A stretch of DNA of 64,000 bases from contig CAMDWI010000015.1 in the NCBI GenBank assembly GCA_945878555.1, forward strand, positions 1 through 64,000, read 5' to 3'. Position 1 is the stretch's first letter, and the number at the start of each line of letters is the position of its first letter. Below are positions 62,083 to 64,000 of the stretch, piece by piece. The notes beneath the pieces are model-generated. The model was given only the letters and a program-made list of their open reading frames with translations. It searched no databases and had not been told where the DNA came from. This stretch comes from Klebsiella pneumoniae (GTDB lineage Bacteria; Pseudomonadota; Gammaproteobacteria; Eutrophobiales; Eutrophobiaceae). A program made the position numbers and the translations under genes.

Positions 62083-64000
62083 GATCCTGTCCTCATCATT
62101 TGAAAAGGTACACTTTTTACTATACCAGTAACGATATCTGAAAAACGGTAATTACTCCTGACCGAGTTGGATAATATCTTGCGCACAGCCGGCATATCGT
62201 AGTATTCCACTGGTCTACCCAGCGCATAGGTGAGCAGTTTCTGGCTGAACGCATTGACAAAAACTTCGGGGTCTTTCAATAGTGCCTTTTGTAACTGGGC
62301 AGGCCCCTCAAAGGCGATACCGCTCGGAAGTCGTCCGGATGCATTGATAGGTTTCCCCTCATCCTCTGTACGCCACCTGCCAATTGCATCATAATTTTCA
62401 AGACCAAAACCGATGGGATCCATCTGGTTATGACACACAGCACAGACGGGGTTGGCAGGATGGAGCTCCATCCTCTGGCGTAATGTCAAGGTCTCTCCCG
62501 GTGCACCTTTGGTATCTTCAAGCGGCGGAATATTTACCGGTGGGGGTGGAGGTGGAGACGCCAGTATGTTTTCCAGCACCCATTTACCACGCAGGACTGT
62601 GGAATTCCTGTTTGGATAGGAGGTAATTGACAGTATCCCGGCGCGTGCCAGCAAACCACGCTGGTCCGCGTCGAGATTTACCCGACGGAACCGGTTTCCA
62701 TATATGCCCTTGATACCGTAATGTCGTGCCAGATTTTCATTAAGGTAAGAATAGTCTGCCTGAAACAAGTCCAGAATCGTGTGATCCTCTTTAAAAATAC
62801 TGCTCACAAACAGTTGTATCTCCTTGTACAAATCCCGACGCAGATTTTCATCGAACTCCGGAAATTCGGATTCACTTTTCTGGGTCTGGGGTAGATTTCT
62901 CAGTAATAACCACTGCTCGGCAAAGTTGTCCACCAGAGAGCTGGAACGTTTATCTGCAAGCATACGCCGAACCTGACTTTCAATCACTGCGGGCTCACGA
63001 AGCCTTCCCTGCTCAGCGATTGTTAGTAACTCATCATCGGGGATACTGCTCCAGAGGAAAAATGAAAGCCTGGATGCAAGAGCCAGATCGCTGACCGTAT
63101 AATTGTTTTGAGCCATGGCCTGTGCGGGTTCCTCTTCAATCCGGAATAAAAACTCGGCACTCATCAGTAATACCTCCAGTGCCTTCTTGATGCCGGCTTC
63201 AAATCCTCCCTGATACAGGGAAGCTTCCCGGTAAAAACCCAGTAGCGGATCGATATCTTCAACAGTGACCGGTCGTCGATATGCCAGACGTGCCAGATTG
63301 GAAAGTATTATTCTTGCGCAGGGATCTTCATCAGTCTTTCCAGCGGGATTACAGATGAAAATTTTCTCGCGACTCGCAGTCTGCCCGACTCCTTTGATAG
63401 TATATGGGCCTGAAATGGTCACGTTGCTGACAACCGGCTCAGCCCAGGCACGTTCATACAGCGCCTTGATTCTTGCGTCGTTAAAATTGGTGTATGAAGG
63501 TGGTGGAATTGAGGAACTTTCCCAGGCGTAGTCATCCTTCAGGAAAGCAATTTGCACTGTACGCATACCGGCCTGCATAGGAAACCGGACTTCCAGGTCA
63601 TCATCTGCCATACGTTCATACTGTAACTGATTGAAATCGGGAGTCACATCAACCCTGCCCCCCCTGGCCAGGCCCACATTCTCACCGCCAAACTTGAACA
63701 ATTTTACACGCTGGCCATCTACTCGCACATCCAGAATACCTGGCTGGGACAATCCAAGAACCATTTCACCTTCCCTTTGCAGGCGGATTTTTATCCCATA
63801 TTCACCATCGACCGGAAAGCGCTGCTTTATCGCCATACCGCCACGAGAACCAAATGGCAAGTCCTCACTCATGCGATTATGCTGGAGCAGTTTAGGATCG
63901 TTGGTGTATTGATAACTGTCTGCCTGGGCAGAGGTGTCACCCACAGCCAGCCCGCTAACCATACGTGCCACCGACATATACGTTTCCAGCAATACTTCTG
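62079..64000 (-). CDS. DUF1592/DUF1588/DUF1585 family protein (partial; 5' end beyond window)
   Basis: The frame stays open to the window edge, so the N-terminus is missing. Seen parts are, in order, a carbohydrate-binding-like region with YGIKIRLQREG, DUF1595 (CARIILSNLARLAYRRPV), DUF1592 (LALASRLSFFLWSSIPDDEL), DUF1588 (GILSITSYPNRNSTVLRGKW) and DUF1585 (KLLTYALGRPVEYYD). DUF1588 includes CAVCHNQMDPIGFGLENYD, whose CxxCH resembles a c-type heme site. Such proteins usually have a cytochrome-c domain near the start, lost here. It is the first visible gene of the operon with DUF1552 and the ankyrin protein. Confidence 0.9.
   Translation of the reverse strand, partial: EVLLETYMSVARMVSGLAVGDTSAQADSYQYTNDPKLLQHNRMSEDLPFGSRGGMAIKQRFPVDGEYGIKIRLQREGEMVLGLSQPGILDVRVDGQRVKLFKFGGENVGLARGGRVDVTPDFNQLQYERMADDDLEVRFPMQAGMRTVQIAFLKDDYAWESSSIPPPSYTNFNDARIKALYERAWAEPVVSNVTISGPYTIKGVGQTASREKIFICNPAGKTDEDPCARIILSNLARLAYRRPVTVEDIDPLLGFYREASLYQGGFEAGIKKALEVLLMSAEFLFRIEEEPAQAMAQNNYTVSDLALASRLSFFLWSSIPDDELLTIAEQGRLREPAVIESQVRRMLADKRSSSLVDNFAEQWLLLRNLPQTQKSESEFPEFDENLRRDLYKEIQLFVSSIFKEDHTILDLFQADYSYLNENLARHYGIKGIYGNRFRRVNLDADQRGLLARAGILSITSYPNRNSTVLRGKWVLENILASPPPPPPVNIPPLEDTKGAPGETLTLRQRMELHPANPVCAVCHNQMDPIGFGLENYDAIGRWRTEDEGKPINASGRLPSGIAFEGPAQLQKALLKDPEVFVNAFSQKLLTYALGRPVEYYDMPAVRKILSNSVRSNYRFSDIVTGIVKSVPFQMMRTGS

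Overview
The window is chromosomal DNA of a Gram-negative bacterium, most likely a free-living (probably marine or hydrocarbon-associated) gammaproteobacterium. Pointers are a TonB-dependent receptor, a TonB/ExbB/ExbD operon with DUF3450 and TPR partners, and homologues of SlyD, YbbAP, CvrA, YadGH and MipA/OmpV. Ribosome binding sites are G-rich and many genes overlap as ATGA. No phage, transposase, CRISPR array or rRNA was seen. Genus-level assignment is not possible from this sequence alone.

Region 1 (0.2-13 kb) is a divergent gene cluster for an aromatic or related carboxylic acid. Leftward it carries a TAXI-type TRAP transporter (permease and receptor), a phthalate-oxygenase-like Rieske protein, an exported YtcJ-like amidohydrolase, an exported alpha/beta hydrolase and a gamma-resorcylate-type amidohydrolase decarboxylase. 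Rightward it carries a 4,5-dihydroxyphthalate-decarboxylase-like protein and the alpha and beta subunits of a benzoate/anthranilate-type ring-hydroxylating dioxygenase. No reductase, ferredoxin, ring-cleavage enzyme or regulator is present.

Region 2 (13-17.6 kb) starts with a small AT-richer islet holding an orphan gene and a damaged toxin-antitoxin pair. It continues with TfoX-N, DUF202, GNAT and membrane-protein genes and ends with a hemerythrin-GGDEF diguanylate cyclase. Region 3 (17.9-26 kb) holds a TonB-dependent receptor, pirin, cytochrome b561, an exported TPR protein, an unusual Nramp relative and SlyD. Region 4 (26.2-31.7 kb) is a leftward operon tcuA-tcuB-tctC-tctB-tctA for uptake and oxidation of a tricarballylate-like acid. 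Region 5 (31.9-39.7 kb) has a cyclic-nucleotide-binding protein, a PAS/HD-GYP protein, MipA/OmpV, the YbbAP ABC system and a CvrA potassium/proton antiporter.

Region 6 (39.8-46.7 kb) is a leftward TonB2-like energy-transduction operon: DUF3450, TtpC, ExbB, ExbD, ExbD, TonB, TPR and a second TtpC. Region 7 (47.6-58.8 kb) has tRNA-Arg(ACG), two tandem HupE/UreJ proteins, a second exported amidohydrolase with a coupled small membrane protein, a Gly/Met/His repeat protein, an MFS exporter, NDH-2, a 128-bp palindromic repeat, a D-2-hydroxyacid dehydrogenase, a YadGH-like ABC exporter and a DsrE-like protein. Region 8 (58.9-64 kb) is a leftward operon of a DUF1592-family protein (cut by the window edge), a DUF1552 Tat-exported protein and an exported ankyrin-repeat protein.

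The most distinctive items are the incomplete aromatic-acid cluster with two Rieske oxygenases and two decarboxylase families, the Nramp relative lacking metal-site motifs, the expanded TonB operon, and the DUF1592/DUF1552/ankyrin operon. All functions are inferred by reading the protein sequences; no database search was run.
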